A stretch of 64,000 bases of DNA, taken from positions 1,620,809 through 1,684,808 of the forward strand of contig MU001505.1 of NCBI GenBank assembly GCA_010093485.1, given 5' to 3'. Shown in pieces: positions 62,973 to 64,000 of this stretch. Numbering within the stretch: the stretch's first letter is position 1; each line of letters begins with the position of its first letter. The notes under the pieces are model-generated. The model was not told where the DNA came from. It saw only the letters and a list, made by a program, of their open reading frames with translations, and ran no database searches. A program made the position numbers and the translations under genes. This DNA comes from Karstenula rhodostoma CBS 690.94. Its lineage: Eukaryota; Ascomycota; Dothideomycetes; Pleosporales; Didymosphaeriaceae.

Positions 62973-63704
62973 GGATCCACGTCGCGGGCAGGCCTCTAAG
63001 TAATCGCGGGCAGGCCTGTAACTAAATCTAGTTAAGTTTTATATAGGCTAAAGAACTATTTTAGGATACTACTTTATAGGATAAATTATTATAGGGAGAA
63101 GGTTTTTTTTAATAACTAAACTATTATATTACTTAATATATAGATCCTTAGTATTAGTATTTTAGCTAGTATTATATATTATATATTATATCGCTACGCC
63201 CTTTTTGGTTAGCTTGCGCACAGACGCTGGGCGCGCCTTAGCCGCTTTTTTGGTCCCCCTTTGTTCGTGCATTGGCAAAGCACAACGCGCCTTTTTGTCC
63301 CCCCTACTTCATTGAGTCACCCTACCTCATAGTGAATCTCTACAATATATACATATATTATATCTATTACTCCCTATTACTAATACTAGCTATTACTCCC
63401 TATTAATTTAACTAATTATATACTTATTTTATATAGAAACTTAGTTATAATTATATTAAACTCTATTCTTAATATCCCTAATATTAATAATAGTACCTTA
63501 TTACTAGTAGAGTTAATATAGGATCCTCTAATAATATTATAGTAGCTCTACTATTAAGAAATACTATATACTTATAGTAAATTATACTATAATATAGTTT
63601 ATCTATATAGTACCTTAGCCTGTAGGACCCCCTATATATACTTAACTAGATTTAGTTGCAGGCCTGCCCGCGATTACTTAGAGGCCTGCCCGCGACGTGG
63701 ATCC
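62973..63704. mobile_element. 732-bp non-autonomous transposon, 64-bp TIRs, 9-bp TSD
   Basis: Positions 62,973-63,036 and 63,641-63,704 are inverted repeats with one mismatch in 64 bases. Each TIR starts GGATCCACGTCGCGGGCAGG and contains CGCGGGCAGGCCT twice. The 9-bp sequence GGCTCAGTG flanks both ends as a direct repeat (62,964-62,972 and 63,705-63,713). Long TIRs with a 9-bp duplication fit Mutator-like elements; hAT (8 bp) is less likely. There is no transposase frame. The interior is AT-rich apart from a GC-rich dispersed-repeat copy at 63,194-63,350. Confidence 0.88.
63194..63350 (+). repeat. Dispersed ~155-bp repeat, copy E (least mutated)
   Basis: This is the GC-rich copy of the repeat found in decayed form at 13.05, 33.8 and 37.9 kb and in partial form at 44.6 kb. 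It keeps CpG sites such as ctacgccc, ttgcgcacagacgctgggcg and gcattggcaaagcacaacgc. It lies in the middle of the 732-bp transposon, flanked by AT-rich sequence, so it may be a nested insertion or a captured segment. Confidence 0.85.
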
Positions 63705-64000
63705 GGCTCAGTGTGCTTTTTCCAGCAAAGACCCGCTGCTAGCAGACGTCGAGGGCGCGCAGTCGAGCCCGACATCGACATTATCCCTGGGCGCATCCCC
63801 GCGACTATTGCGATCTGTTGCCATTTCTGAAGGGTGAACGGTCGGTTCGGCAGCGGTTCGTCGCGTGCGCCGGGGCCGTTGCCACAGTCAGGACGCCTGT
63901 TCTGCTGCCTCAGCTCGTGTCTCAGCTAACAGAAACACGACGGCGCGATTGATATGTCCACCAATCCAGAGACCCCGCCCGCTCGCTGCCCGCGTCCAGA

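Overview
The window is nuclear DNA of a filamentous ascomycete (Pezizomycotina), most likely a dothideomycete. Genes carry short introns (mostly 46-65 bp, GT...AG). There is a reducing polyketide synthase locus, a tRNA-Pro with an intron, and a ~25 kb extremely AT-rich block that looks like transposons destroyed by repeat-induced point mutation (RIP). The sequence alone does not identify the species.

Layout. (1) 0.9-12.7 kb is a secondary-metabolism locus: an alpha/beta hydrolase (+), a membrane-anchored cytochrome P450 (-), and a 2382-aa highly reducing PKS (+) with KS-AT-DH-degenerate MT-ER-KR-ACP and no thioesterase. The P450 and PKS are divergent, and their shared promoter holds a 251-bp MITE with perfect 35-bp terminal inverted repeats. 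(2) 12.96-38.3 kb is the AT-rich island. It has no usable reading frames. It holds two direct, decayed copies of a ~6.2-6.4 kb element, further decayed element sequence, an inverted pair of a ~155-bp repeat 20.9 kb apart, a 29-nt poly(A), and a heptamer minisatellite on both flanks. (3) 38.7-42.7 kb holds a short-chain dehydrogenase (-) and a secreted BBE-type FAD oxidase (+), divergently arranged. These are plausible tailoring genes separated from the PKS by the island, but this is unproven. (4) 42.7-46.1 kb is gene-poor with transposon relics and ends at a split tRNA-Pro(CGG). (5) 47.2-59.7 kb is ordinary gene space: a mitochondrial SAP-domain (AIM34-like) gene, a tandem array of four BTB/POZ genes on the minus strand (one truncated) with a small candidate spliced gene among them, a cupin/phosphomannose-isomerase-like pseudogene, a dihydrofolate synthetase with a long C-terminal extension, and a conserved serine/arginine-rich protein of unknown role. 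(6) 59.7-64 kb is gene-free except for a protein-kinase relic and a complete 732-bp non-autonomous transposon with 64-bp inverted repeats and a 9-bp target-site duplication.

How it fits together. The PKS would build a reduced polyketide chain. The P450 and possibly the SDR and FAD oxidase would oxidise it, and the alpha/beta hydrolase may release or transfer the chain because the PKS has no release domain. The dispersed ~155-bp repeat exists both RIP-mutated (in the island) and nearly unmutated (44.7 and 63.3 kb), which gives direct internal evidence of C-to-T/G-to-A decay. Intron and exon boundaries were chosen by hand from splice signals, reading frame and family conservation.
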